In this document: positions 30,201 through 42,093 of the stretch, piece after piece
Layout: each line of letters starts with the position of its first letter
How positions within the stretch are numbered: the first letter of the stretch is position 1
The notes under the pieces: model-generated
Told to the model about the DNA's origin: nothing
The model's database searches: none
What the model saw: the letters and a program-made list of their open reading frames with translations, nothing else
Program-made: the position numbers and the translations under genes
Source: Paramacrobiotus metropolitanus
Lineage: Eukaryota > Tardigrada > Eutardigrada > Parachela > Macrobiotidae
Direction of reading: 5' to 3'
DNA: 64,000 nucleotides
Assembly: GCF_019649055.1 (NCBI RefSeq)
Contig: NW_026570245.1
Span: forward strand, 62,001 to 126,000

Positions 30201-33200
30201 TACGCGAGACTCCATACTACGGCGCGCCACGATGCTTGTTCTAATTACGAACCATGTGTTTGGCTGGCTGGTGGCTTGGTTCACCCCATATAAATTAAAG
30301 AGAATATCAATAACTTTCTGGCGGACGGTGGATAGAACTGTCGGTGCGATAAGGGGCAACCTAACTGCGGAGCGCACTTGAGCATTGTGGTAAAGAATCT
30401 TTAGTTGCCACTACATATTTTTAGTGGTCAACATCGCGCTCTGTGTGCTTATTTATGGTTAGCTGTACCTTTACGTGTTCAGTATCCCGTCCGGCTTGTA
30501 CGTACACTAAATCATTACGTGTTCGAATCATTTTTCACGTGCTGACTGTATACTGATAAAATTTTGCTTTTCGTGAACAGTCAGTCAATCGGATGTTAAA
30601 AATACGGGGTAAACATCTCGTACAATTTAAAAGTCCGTTGCAATGCACTTGCAGTGATGGTTCTCATGACCGACTTCCTCAAGCTCCGCTATTACATGAT
30701 TCAAGCTAGACGCCAGGGTATGTGCAACGGGGATTATGCTTTCTTCGCCGCCGATCTTCTCAGGAATAATATTCTAAAGACCAATAAGTCATGGATTATG
30801 AACGATACCTACGATGCCGAAGCCGAAGCGGCATTCCAGTGTCTATTTGTTATCGCTCTACGGGATTCCCGAAAAGATGTTTCGCACCTAATATTCCGGC
30901 AAGAGATATCCAAGTACAGCAACGAAAAACCATACGGATTCGCTGATATTGGCGTGGATTATATCCTTTTCTTCCGTATTTATAATATTTATATCAGGAC
31001 TATAATTCCAGGGACACCCATAGGGCTTAGCATTTTGTGATGCTTGTTCAAACCAGGAATCTTTGAAACTAATGTGCTAACCAGGGCACATTTTCCGGGT
31101 CCAAATTCAGAAAAATCTGATCTTTGGCAGAAACATAGTATACCATCGTAGTATATTTAAAAAAATAATTTTAGCTGCTGACACTCAAAGGGCGTGGCCA
31201 AACAAAATTAATAATTAAGTAACAGCACATACTGTTGCACTGCACTAGTGTAGTACTCTAACAGCTGTTTCTCATCTTTTGCCGTGTACGACTATAGCAC
31301 GCTTAAAAAATAATGAACTTTAATACTCGTATTTACCACAAGTTTAGGGAGCACACTGCACACAGTGAGGAAAAGCAAAATCCAGATCAAATACAGTGGC
31401 AATATGTGGTACGTAAGTACTGTTGCACTACCGCAAAGAATCGCAGCTACAAAATGGTTTTTCTACTCTGTCGTCTTAACGTTTGCACATTAAATTTTTC
31501 ATTAATCATAATGTGGCAAAGTACGTTTCTGCCATAGGTGAAACTTTCCTGATATGCTGTCATTTTATAAAAAGCCTGTGCGGGTATAACGCTAGTGCAG
31601 AATACTGTAATAACATGCAGTATTACTTACTTATTAATTTTTTTTTGGCCACGCCCTTTGAGTGTCAGCAGCTGAAATTATTTTTTTAAATATACTACGA
31701 TGGTATACTATGTTTGTGCCAAAGATCAGATTTTTTTGAATTTAGACCCGGAAAATGTGCCCTGGTAAGAGCTCTTTTTCCTGTGTACGTTCGACAGTAA
31801 CGATATTACGAAGCATCAGGCATCATTGATTCAATGCCGGGTTTCTTTTACTCGTTCTCGTGTCGGTGCACATTATCAAGGGACGTTCCACGATGCCGTC
31901 ATGATGTATGCAATGGCTGTCAACGAGACGTTAGAGGATGAAAATGATATTACTGCCGCCAATATCCGACTCAAACTGATCAACAAAACATTTAGCGGTA
32001 AGTCGAAATTACTGATGCGTCACCTCACTATGATGCGCAGCTGCAGGAAAATTGTCTAGAATTTTACACATGATTACAGTGCCGGCTTCGGTATATACCA
32101 TGAACCGAATTTTTACTTGCATGTAAAGGTCAACCAACTTTCTTTGTTTAGGCTCACATGGAGTTGTGCGTCTCGGTCCTTCGACCGATCGTGTGGCAGA
32201 TTACGAAATTTTGCAACTTCGCCACGACGATACCGAATTCAAGGTCAGTGTTCACACGTTCAGTGAATAAACAGGTACGCCGCACAGTAGAAACAATCAA
32301 TAGATACCGCGGAAGTTGCGAGACTTTATTCAGTTCATTATTATTATTATTATTATTATCGTACTACAGTAGCCAAACTCCATTACGGAGACTTATTACC
32401 CTCAGGAGAAAAACCGTTGGGCAAACCAGGCTATTGGAAATTTTTTTGTTAATTTTGAAAATTTTATACTTTTTTTGGTTTGATTTTATGGGATAAAAGT
32501 TACCCACCTAGGAATGTATCTAAACTCGAACTGCTCAGTACGCATCATTTTTTGGACGCTTAGAAATCGAAATTGGGTGATGCTATATCAGTTACATGCC
32601 ATAGTCTACAGCGAGCAATGCATCTGATCTGTAAGCTTGTGGAAACAAATGTCACGCCCAGGCTGTGCAGCATTCTCATGTCATGTGATCATTTCCAGCC
32701 ATTTGCGGAAGTGCGCGGCGAGAATGGGCAGTATACGGAAATACGGCCAGTAATATGGTTGAATCGTGCTAATCAACCTCCACCCGATACACCTCCTTGT
32801 GGCTTTGATGGATATGATCCCGATTGCGTGGCCGCCGGTGCGTACACGTAAAACAGAGCATTTATTTACTTTAATGCCCGGAAGGAGTACAGCTGTACAA
32901 GCCAGGTCGGTGATTAATTTCCTGTGAGATGATATACAGGATAGCTGTTACGCTGCAATATGACAAAACCACTGTCCTACAATTGGCGCAGTCCATGGAA
33001 GTATGTTTTTCGCTGAATCGTCCTGTGTGATACACATTGTGTAACAACGGTGTGCTAGTGCAATTACGAACTTCGTATTACCATGCACAGGGGAGATATC
33101 ATTACACTCAGAGTCTCAGACGCCCATGGGAAAAGTGAATCACTTTTCCCATGGGCAAACTACATTACACTACATTCACTGCAAAAGCTAACGCGTTGAA

Positions 33201-36119
33201 GAAGAAGCTATACCATTGTCAGGTTTCGAACAACTGACCAGGGCACATAGGGGTCTTCCAAATTCAGAAAAATTTCATGTTTTGTAAAATTGTAGTATAC
33301 TATCGTAGTATGCTTAAAAAATATTTTCATCTGCCATGGTCATGGGGGCGTGGCCAGACTAAATACACATTTTCGATAATTTGTTATGAAGTGCAGTACG
33401 AGTACAGCTTAGGACAAAATGGTCGCATACCCAAAATCTCCACATTCAGTACGCATGCAGCGCAGTGCACCGTACGACTGAGTTCAAAATATCCGGTTCG
33501 TACAAATGCACTGCACCGCTTGCGTACAGAATGCTGGGTATGGGGCTATGCGACCATTTCGTCCTACATTGTACGTACTGTATCTGCTATTATTAGTAAA
33601 AAAAGTTTTTTCCACGGTTTACTACATACAATACTAATTGATAAAAAATTTTCGAAAATGTGTACTCAGGCAGCAATGACACGAGCCGCTGCACGTGGGC
33701 ATCGTTCACATCACCACTGGACAGCTGCAAAAGTTCACGGTGCTACAGTATAAGTACAATATAAAACTAATTACGAATAATTCCACTCACTGCACTGCAT
33801 AGTATGTGATAATATGCAAACTTTCAAATGTTGTCTGGCCACGCCCCCTTGACCATGGCAGAAGAAAATATTTTTTAAGCATACTACGACAGTATACTAC
33901 CATTTTACAAAATATGAAATTTTTCTGAATTTTGGAGGACCCCTGTGTGCCCTGGTGAGTTTCTCAAATTGCTCATTCGGCAAGAATAGTGTCTTTTCTA
34001 CAATCGAGAACCATATGAGTTCAATATGGCGCGTTGCAAAAACGTTATCAATTTTGTTAGATATTTATTTTGGAAGTTACTCCGTATTGCAGTGTGATTT
34101 TACTACGACGTATTGAAGTGTATTGCAGAAGTATTGAAATTACTACGTAGTGCAGTGTTTTATGGTGCGTATTCATTTTGTACGGTAATACGGTAACAGG
34201 AAAGTATGTATGCTATGCGTACGAGTGTTGGAAATGGGAGACAGCCGCTGTACGGCCAAAAACAATTAATTCTTTAAATCTGTTACAGCCCGAACAACGC
34301 TAGCGGCGAGCCTGGGTGGAGCCTTGGGAGTTCTCGTGGTATGCGGAGTAATTTTCGCTGTGGGATACCGGCAAATTAAACTCAACATGGAGCTCAACGA
34401 TGTGAACTGGGTGGTGCGGCATAGCGACATCATCGTGCAGAAAATACGACAGAACAAGAGTATCATTTCCACCGCCACGGAAAGTTTCGTGTCTCTAGCG
34501 CCGAGCGGAAAATCAGCATTATCCCTTTTTCATCCCGCACTGAATTTTGGCCAGTCCACGCCGACGGGACTGAACAAGGGTGGTAACACGGCGATCGCCG
34601 AATCTGTTATGCTCACCAGCGTGACAATGGTGATTTGTCGCAGTACAGCTGCTATACTGCGGCCGTGTGAGCATGCCAGAATCGCATTAACGGAGAGGAC
34701 ACGGAATGAAGTGCGCATTGTTAAATCCATGAGCCATGACAATGTGGCCAAATTCCTAGGCGCATGCATTGAACCGACACATACAGCGGTATTAATGGAA
34801 TACTGCTCCCGTGGGAATTTGCATGTAAGCTAACAAACTATGTCCGTTTCAAGCCATTTAACAAGTCTCAAGCCATTTCACCACGTAGTTATCGAGATCT
34901 GAAAAACTTACCAAAAGGTGACAATGCCATAACTTTTCACGGTCAAATTGTTTTTGCAAACCAGCAAAAAACCAGGACCTGCGGGACTTTGTAGTGATAT
35001 TACATCTACAGCCGAATACGTAGTTTTATGCCTATGACTGGATATTTTGCAACACCAATCATTTTGAACTCCAGTGACCAATAGGCACTTAATTTCTTCG
35101 GAGAATTTATCTTAAATTTGTCAGTTTTATGACAAACATTGGGATAATTACTTCTTAGTAATTTTATTATGGTTTATTGGTTCTGTTGGTCCTTATGCGC
35201 AAACCATCTCTGTAAGCAAAATGTTTGTTTGATGTGTAAGAGTATTAAGTAAAGTGTAGGCGGAAGGAGGGCGTAGCAGCCGTTACTACATAGTTTTTCG
35301 AAATCTACTGTATATCTGTATAGTACGCAGGGGCTTTTTCTGTGCAGGATGTTCTTCATAATGATGCACTGAATCTGGAATGGCTGTTCCGCATCTCCTT
35401 CCTAACGGACATCGTCCAGGGTCTTGCATACATCCACAATACCGTACTGGAACACCATGGCCGCTTGACTTCGAGGTGCTGTTTTATCGATAAGCGATTC
35501 CTTCTAAAGATTTCCGATTACGGGTTGCCGTCATTTTACCACCCCGGTCGCCAGTGGGGACCCGCTGACCTTTTATGGACGGCTCCGGAGCTGCTACGGG
35601 GCAACGCCCACATGATACCAACCCAAGAAGCGGATATTTATAGTGTCGGTATAATACTGCAGGAGATCATTTTGCGCGAAAGCCCATATTACCAGAGTAA
35701 TCTGACGGCCGACGGTGTGTATCAGTGAAACATTGTCCACCGACTAACATACATGACGTGCACGTGCATGCGTTTCCTCGGTCATTATGCAGGCTAGCAA
35801 ATCCGGCAATTCATAACCTCCATTATGGTTCGATTACAGAAACTGTATGGCATTTAATAGCCGGCGAAAATCCCCCTTTCCGCCCTCTGGTGGATGATCC
35901 GTTTTGTAACCCGGAACTGATTGCCATCATGCAGTCATGCTGGGCAGAAAATCCTTCGGATCGACCACGACTTGGACAATTGCGGACATCCATAAAAACG
36001 TTGGCCAGGTGAGCGGTTAGAAAACAGGCTGAGCGATCATTTATCCGAAAAAATGTTCCAATAGCCTGGTAAGATATTTCCGTTGAAAGGAGTTGGCTAC
36101 TGTAAAGCGAAAAAAAAAA

Positions 36120-36162
<43 letters not shown>

Positions 36163-39100
36163 GGGCTACGTTTCCATTCTCGTTCCGTTCCTGTTAACTA
36201 AGGAAAGAAAATTTTTATGCTATGCCTTCGCTTCATGATCTATATAAAGTAACGGTTAATTATCAAAAGCCAAATCTGATTACGATTTCTTGAGCATTTA
36301 ACTATTCAAAATGCGTGCCAGGTCTTTTGGTGTCGAGCGGAACAGCATAATCGATACGCTACTAGAAAGGATGGAGCAGCACACCCAAAATTTGGAGAAT
36401 TTAGTGGCGGAAAAGACTACTGAACTTTTGGATGAGAAGAAGAAAACCGATCATCTGCTGTATTCAATTCTTCCAAAGTAAGCATTATAATGTTATGTAT
36501 ATATATCCGAGGATAGAGTGTTGCTGAAAAGAGTTCTTGTTTTAAACTTTCCGCACTCTAATTACTGTAAATCCCCTTCAATTGGTACTCGCACCAAAAT
36601 TTCCATAATTTATGCTGCTTACCATATATGGCGGGAAATATAAAATTTTGTGTCATTATTGCCAAATCAATTTATGTTGTGGGATTTCCCACAATTTTCT
36701 GCGTGGCTGTATCCGTCTTTTTGTAAATTCATGGCTTAGTTGCTAATGTGGCTACTTAAATTCTACAGTTATATTGCAACCGGAAATCGGCATTTCGGTT
36801 TCGAAACGGTATTAACTCCTTAATTTGGATTACTGGTTCTCACACTCGCCCTACTTCTTTTTGCTGCCTTATATGGGCTCCCCTTATATTACTCTCTCTT
36901 ATCTGGGCTCCCGGCTAGTTAGCAATACCCGTCAAGTTAAATTTACCGGATTTATAGCAGAAACATTTTCTACTTCTTTCAACCGGATTTACAAGTAAGC
37001 ACACCAAAGAATTCCGAAATTTCACATCCAAATTATACCTATATATATATTTATTATATTATCTATATAATAATATTTTTTATTAATTTCAACCGGATTT
37101 GCCAAACTGAAAGACAACAAACTGAAAAATGCCGAAATTTCATATCCCATTAATTTTTCATGTGGTTCTTGGTCCATTTAAGCGGGCGACGTTTCTTAAA
37201 TAAATTTTAGGAAGATTTTGAATCTGTCGTTGATGCAACCTGATTACCTGAGCACTTTGAAACAAACCAAATGCTACAAAATAAATATTTTAAATAAATC
37301 AAAATTTTCAGTCAGGCATAACAAGCTGCGAAAGTGTGAGTAATAACGTAACCGCCCATGCAGAGGATTGCTCATATTGCTCGGGAGCCCAGATAAGGGA
37401 GAGTAATATAAGGGGAACCCATATAAGGCAGCATTCGAAGTATGAAGGATTATTTGTTAAAATGCAATACAGTTGATTTATTTAACCTTCAGTTACCTTG
37501 TACTGATGGAGCGGCAGCATTAAATGAATTATTTTTTATTTGATTTATTGTTTTGGAACAGTGATGTTACCGCTTCTTGTGAAATCAATAAAAAAAAACA
37601 CATTGATAACCCAGTTTGCCTCGCTCGGACAGAGCTGTCGCCGAACAGTTGAAGCGCGGAGAACATGTGCTACCGGAAAGCTTTGAGAGTGTTACCCTGT
37701 ACTTCGGCGATATTGTCGAGTTCACCACCATTGCCAGCTGCAGCGGACCCCTCGATATGGTGAACTTCATGAATGATCTTTACAGCCACTTTGACGAAAT
37801 CATCGCCGCGTACGATGCGTATAAAGTGGAAACCATTGGCGACTGTTATCTGATTGCATCCGGATTACCGCATCGCAACGGTCTCAACCATGCAGTGGAA
37901 GTTGCGCGAATTGCTTTTCAGTTGCGCCAAGCCATAACGGGTTTCACTATAGCCCATCTCCCGGAAAGAGCCGTACAACTGCGCATAGGACTAAATTCCG
38001 GTAAGACGACGGCAACCGGCAAACCGATTGTTACCGATTCTTTACGCTAGATTCCAGCTAAAAGAGCTCTTTTTGTAGGACCATGTGTTGCCGGAGTTGT
38101 CGGCATTGCCACGCCTAGATACTGTCTGTAAGTTGGGAAAATCAAAGAAACTGAAAAACCGAAATTTCAAAATGCAAATCTGTCTATGAGTAGGCCTCAT
38201 GTCCACGAAGCGGAAGAAATCATCGACGGTGTCACTGTAGAGTAAAATTTGTTATAACGCCAATGCATCACATTGCACGAACAAAATTAATGGAATGCTT
38301 TAAGGGATTTGGCCCGGTACATAGCATTAAATTCGTGTACACTACGGGAACTTTCGCTGTCGCGCACTCCCAAACACTTTTTTCCATTGCTTTATGGAAC
38401 TTTGTAGCCAAATGATTTGTATGCAGCGGCGTGGAGTCCGTTTTCGCGCGCAGCATCCGACTGGGCAGTTATGGCAGTAAGAAAATTCCAAAACGTTTAA
38501 ATGCATTCAGGTGTACCAAACGTTTCATTATGGACCGGTTGTAACCGTCCAAAACGTCCGGACGTCTTAGACGTCCGGACGATTTGGACGGTTACAACCG
38601 ATCCCTTTCAAATTTTATACGTAAATTCACATAACCATGAAGATCGTTTTTACACCGACCCACTGTTCTAGCATGTTTTTCAAATTTTAAAATGAATTTC
38701 AAAAATTTTAAAACTCGTTTTAAAATTCGAAAATAACCGTGGAAGGCTGGATCCGTTTAGGGACGCTCTTCATAGTTATGTGCAAAAGTAGAAAGGGATC
38801 GGTCCATAATGAAACGTTTGGTACACATGAATGCATTTAAACTTTTTGTAATTTTCTAATAGCCATAACTCCCGAACTTGATGTTGCGCGCGAAAACGGA
38901 TTTCCCGCCTCTGTATACAAATCCTTTGGCTACACAATGTCAGAAAGCAACCCAAAAGAGTGTTTGGAAGTGCGCGAAAGCGAATAATCCCGTCAATGTA
39001 CACGAATTTAGTGCTATGCACCGGGCCAAATCCCTTAACTGTATGACGTATTTATCGAATTTGTGCAAAAAAGCTTGAATTTTTTAGAGTAGGGCTTGTT

Positions 39101-41899
39101 TCCCGGAGGCCCGTTATTTCGGGTGGGGGGGGGGTTGCATTATTTTCCAAACAGCAAGGCAGGGAAGGGGCCAGTAATTTCCCAGCAGAGGCGCATTTTG
39201 CTCTGCCCAAACTGAAGGCAGTGATTATACGACTGCAGATCTGCAATCTGTTTATTAGGCAATCGGCCAATACACAATTCGCGTGTGCAGCTTTACACCA
39301 GTTAAAGCATATATTTTAAACAGTGAAAAATTATATATGACTTAAATCCAGTTTTTTTTAAATAAGCGTGCAATTCCCTGTAATTTTATCGTGGTTATGC
39401 GTAACCAGTGTACTGACAACAATCACCACATCCTTATGTCCGCTTATGACATTTTTATTGGATGTTTACAAGCGCAACAAAACTGATGGTTTTGTTACGC
39501 TTGTCGTTTATCGACACCCCCGTGGGCTGCGCTTTCGGGGAGTGGTGTGCAGCTTCCCAAAGCGGATGCGGGAAGATGCAGGCATATTGCGGGCGGGTAG
39601 CTTATTACGAAGAGGTGTAACTTTGATAACTGCGGTACTTTGCTGTGTGATGTTGCTCGGAAAAGCATGTATGGCTTTGAATTTGTGCACTTCAAATGTT
39701 GCTGTTCGCAGGTTCGGTGATACGGTTAATGTTGCTTCGAGAATGGAATCGACAGGCGAGCGTAAGCCGAAATTCAAAATCTGACCAGGGCCCGGTCAGA
39801 GGTTTGACTCAGAAATTGATTTGTTGTCTGAAGAGGGAGTCGTCCTAGGGTGCACTTAAAAAATATTTTTCTTCGCCACTGGTGCAATGGGCATGATCAA
39901 ACACAATTGTCATGGTCTAGCTATTGCTTATTCTATGTATCGTAGTGGTACGGTAAGGCTTTACTTTTACAGCGAGTACACACCTTACACTGCTAAGTTT
40001 TATTTTCCGAGCATGGTCTTACCCGTTATCACTGATCCTCCTTCCTTAAACCACTTGATCTCCTTCCTTAAATATATTTAAAATTTAATTTTCTGATTTC
40101 AGTGTTTTGACAATATAATATTTCTAGAGTATCTCGCCGATTGTCGAGTTTGCGGAAGGCCGCGCTGCGCAGCAGATATTTTGTAGACTGATACGTAGTG
40201 GATTCCTTAAAAATTTTAAATTCTTAAAGCAAGTCAGAAAACAAAATTAAATGAAGGAACAAGCTAACAGTCAACAGATAGTAGACTAGCGACAACGGGT
40301 ACCTTAACGCTCGGAAAAAATTTATACTAGTAGCAGACAGCAGTGCTGAGCAGGTGGCAATGGGCAGCATGGCAATACGTAAGCCTTAACCGTGTGCACG
40401 ACTACCCCACTATTTCCCTGTACAGCGCTTGCGCAGGTCAAATTTCAGAAGAGAGTTATACATAAGCATATACAGGACCGCACGTCTTTTACGCCTGTAT
40501 TACGTTTTCTTGAGCTATTTCAGCCGTCCGTAGCATACCGAATTGTGGAGAATTTAGTTCTCTACAATTCAGTATATACGTAACTTGTCCAGGAAAATAT
40601 AAGCTGAGCTATGCAAAAGGAGTTTTACCGAAAATATCTTAATTCCAACTGCTGGATCACCTTGCGAACACCCTTGTTTGGCAGTTCAGTGCAGCAATAC
40701 AGCGCAAGACTATTTCGTATGATGCTTTCTGCAACTATTTCAGACAGTTTTGCTTGACAGATTCTGCATCTAAATGTAGAGAAAAAAATTCTCTACGTTT
40801 AACTTTCTACCTGACAGTCCAATCTCTCCTGAAAAACACGAAGTGGCGTTTTCTTGCCTGCTTCGCAGTCAGCGAAAACATTCCGTCGCGGACTCGCTGT
40901 GCAAATTACGTATTATTCGTGAACTATAATTGAACACTGCCGTTATTTATTTCAAAACTTCACTCAAACACGTTTTAAGAACATTTAAACAAACAAAAGT
41001 TTGTAATTAACGTTTGTAGTTTGTAATTGTTTGTAGTTTGTAGTTTGTAATTTAAATTATTAACAATAACTTGTAATTAACGGTATAGTCAGGGACCATA
41101 CACAAACTGCGTACAGAACGAATTTTCGGGAACGTAGTTTATAGATAGTCCCTTACAGTATCTTCCTTTGTGTAACTTGATGCTTGTGCTGTGCTAAACC
41201 ACCCCCCTAAAATGTGCGAATCAGAATCGTGTAACATTTTGGTTACAGACTTTCCATAGACCTGACGAAAACAAGCCGTAAACTAAATAGTGTACAAAGA
41301 CTAGTCTTTGTAATTATTCTAGTTTAACCAACTGCCAACTGGTGTCAGTCCGCTCCGGAAAACGTTAAAATAAAAGAAATACTGATTCCACCCATAGAGG
41401 CCCATGCTTTCTCTCGTCTGAAATATTTTGTGCACAGTGCATTACAAAGCCCGCACGCACACGGGTAATGCTCATTACACCACGCACAGTACAATACTTC
41501 AACCTTAATATTCGTGTTTGACGAAGCCCACTGGACAGTTGCTGGTATGTTTTTTAAAGATATCCTCGGCCTACTCTCTATTTAGACAAAAAACCAAATT
41601 TTTCTTAAAGGCCAGCTTCTGAACGGGGTCCTGGTGAGTTAATGTTTTTTATTCTAGGAAATGTCAGAGTGCGCTATGACTGACGATACGCAGAGTGAAT
41701 TTTTCTCGGTTTTTAAACATTTTCCGATTTATTTCTAGCGATGAAGATCCAAATAACCCAAGAAACCGAAAGAATATTAAAGAAGTTTCATTCCTTTATT
41801 GTGGAATGTCGAGGAGAAATTTCCGTAAAAGGAAAAGGAATCATGCGGACTTTCTGGTTATTGGGAGAAAATAAGGCACTATTCCACGCAGTAACGTGA
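27238..41899 (+). CDS. Receptor (natriuretic-peptide-type) guanylate cyclase, 14 exons, about 1,090 aa
   Basis: Exons: 27238-27793, 29382-29516, 30655-30953, 31820-31997, 32152-32243, 32699-32837, 34289-34824, 35348-35714, 35840-36008, 36322-36477, 37615-38000, 38079-38127, 39712-39761, 41739-41899. Sites are GT..AG and all phases agree; the exon 3/4 join is least sure. Order: signal peptide (about 1-18), ANF-type ligand-binding domain (to about 465, ending P-P-P-D-T-P-P-C-G-F), one TM helix (about 470-492), kinase-homology domain (about 505-820, with H-H-G-R-L-T-S in place of H-R-D, so probably not a kinase), dimerisation helix (exon 10), and cyclase domain (about 880-1090). The cyclase keeps both metal Asp residues (F-G-D-I-V and T-I-G-D-C-Y), the guanine-specifying Glu and Cys (K-V-E-T and R-Y-C-L-F-G-D), and N-V-A-S-R-M-E-S. 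It should make cGMP at the membrane on binding an extracellular ligand. Odd: D-I-V-E-F-T for the usual D-I-V-G-F-T. It is close to the normal family length of about 1,060. Confidence 0.93.
28011..29263. mobile_element. Long-TIR DNA transposon derivative, family E, TA target duplication
   Basis: It lies in cyclase intron 1. The ends TAGGGGGAAAAATGAGTCTA and the complementary TAGACTTATTTTCCCCCCTA are each flanked by TA. TIR similarity continues about 100 bp (GGCAAGCCAGCTGGTGGTTT), then a second matching block (CCAAAAGTTTCTTTCCCTAT at 28128 and its complement near 28990), and more weakly CTGGCAGCC at about 28290/28840. No transposase ORF. The TA duplication suggests Tc1/mariner-type mobilisation; this is inference. 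Confidence 0.85.
29605..30245. repeat. Inverted clusters of GACATTTCGCCG around a CTTAGGTTT core
   Basis: In cyclase intron 2, the left flank (29605-29720) has repeated GACATTTCGCCG/GGGACATT words and the right flank (30070-30210) the complementary CGGCGAAATGT words. The two flanks are loosely inverted around the tandem repeat. It is probably one old foldback-type element; the 132-residue ORF here is a by-product. Confidence 0.6.
29850..30070. repeat. Tandem repeat, 58-bp unit made of TTAGGTTT words
   Basis: TTTGTTGGGCTTCTTATG recurs at 29866, 29924 and 29982. Between these are TTCTTAGGTTTCTTAG words that continue to 30070. It is telomere-like only in having TTAGG words; the period is irregular. 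Confidence 0.85.
31081..31765. mobile_element. TIR element, family D, copy 1 (cyclase intron 3)
   Basis: The ends are CCAGGGCACATTTTCCGGGT and its complement, flanked by the 3-bp duplication TAA. The TIRs extend about 125 bp through AGTATACCATCGTAGTATA and GGGCGTGGCCA with few mismatches. Non-coding interior. The right end lies 54 bp before the exon at 31820. Confidence 0.9.
32336..32360. repeat. (ATT)n microsatellite in cyclase intron 5
   Basis: About eight ATT units. Confidence 0.85.
33238..33955. mobile_element. TIR element, family D, copy 2, carrying a nested family C element
   Basis: The ends are CCAGGGCACA.. and ..TGTGCCCTGG, flanked on both sides by TGA. The TIRs are about 125 bp and include TAGTATACTATCGTAGTATG and GGGGGCGTGGCCAGAC. 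It lies in cyclase intron 6. Without the 157-bp insert it would be about 560 bp. Confidence 0.9.
33410..33566 (+). mobile_element. Small TIR element, family C, uninterrupted copy
   Basis: The ends TAGGACAAAATGGTCGCATA and, in complement, TAGGACGAAATGGTCGCATA form TIRs of about 25 bp. This is the same element that is split by the LINE at 7472-10430, and it shows what that site looked like before the LINE arrived. It is nested in family D copy 2. Confidence 0.85.
36121..36160. repeat. (AAT)n microsatellite in cyclase intron 9
   Basis: About 13 AAT units after a run of A. Confidence 0.95.
36851..37443. mobile_element. TIR MITE, family F, copy 2 (cyclase intron 10)
   Basis: It has the same ends and internal blocks as the copy at 6840-7417 (GCCTTATATGGGCTCCCC, TTAGCAATACCCGTC, AAAGAATTCCGAAATTTCAC). 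The centre differs, with a TATATA-rich portion and a second CAACCGGATTT motif. Confidence 0.85.
38301..39037. mobile_element. Foldback element, family A, most complete copy (cyclase intron 12)
   Basis: The termini TAAGGGATTTGGCCCGGTAC and the complementary CCGGGCCAAATCCCTTA open the two arms, which run through TTCGTGTACA, CGCGCACTCCCAAACAC, TTGTATGCAG and TTTAAATGCATTCAGGTGTA to a core near 38715. The left arm is interrupted by a 60-bp palindrome (38536-38600). No coding capacity. Confidence 0.85.
38536..38600. mobile_element. Near-perfect 65-nt palindrome inserted in the foldback
   Basis: 32-bp arms with one mismatch and a one-base loop (38568). It is built from GTAACCGTCC and CGTCCGGACGTCT and their complements. 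The other family A arms read straight through GGACCGATC here, so about 60 bp were inserted, with CG or CCG repeated on both sides. Confidence 0.85.
39785..41634. mobile_element. TIR element, family D, large diverged copy (cyclase intron 13)
   Basis: The ends CCAGGGCCCGG and CCGGGG-like ..GGTCCTGG are flanked by TGA on both sides. The left 120 bp align by eye with the complement of the right 120 bp (shared TTTGNNTTNNNGTCT, TTAAAAAA and TGGGCNTNNTCAAACAC). At 1,850 bp it is the largest copy, but the internal ORFs (63-64 codons) do not look like a transposase. The interior includes GTTTGTAATT repeats near 41005-41060. Confidence 0.75.
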
Positions 41900-41978
41900 C
41901 ATTGAGGGCGCCGCTAAGATTATTGGGATAGCCTTATTTTTTTTGTAACCAATTATCGTACTTTGCTCGATGTCTTGT

Positions 41979-41984
41979 AATAAA
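41979..41984 (+). terminator. Poly(A) signal of the guanylate cyclase gene
   Basis: AATAAA lies 80 bp after the stop codon at 41897-41899. Confidence 0.6.
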
Positions 41985-42093
41985 TTGTCACTTTCAGCTC
42001 GGTGAGTGTTATTATTTTGACCGCTTCATTGACAAGAGTAAGAACTGACAATGAAACTGATTGTCATAGTATGGTTTAAATACAGATACTAAT

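Noticed and set aside
29983-30381. 132- and 125-codon ORFs on opposite strands in cyclase intron 2
   Set aside because: Both come from the TTAGGTTT repeat and its flanking GGCGAAATGT words; no conserved features.
33277-33753. 158-codon ORF in cyclase intron 6
   Set aside because: It runs through family D and nested family C element sequence. The shared peptide S-L-G-Q-N-G-R with the LINE frame comes from the family C DNA, not from a real protein.
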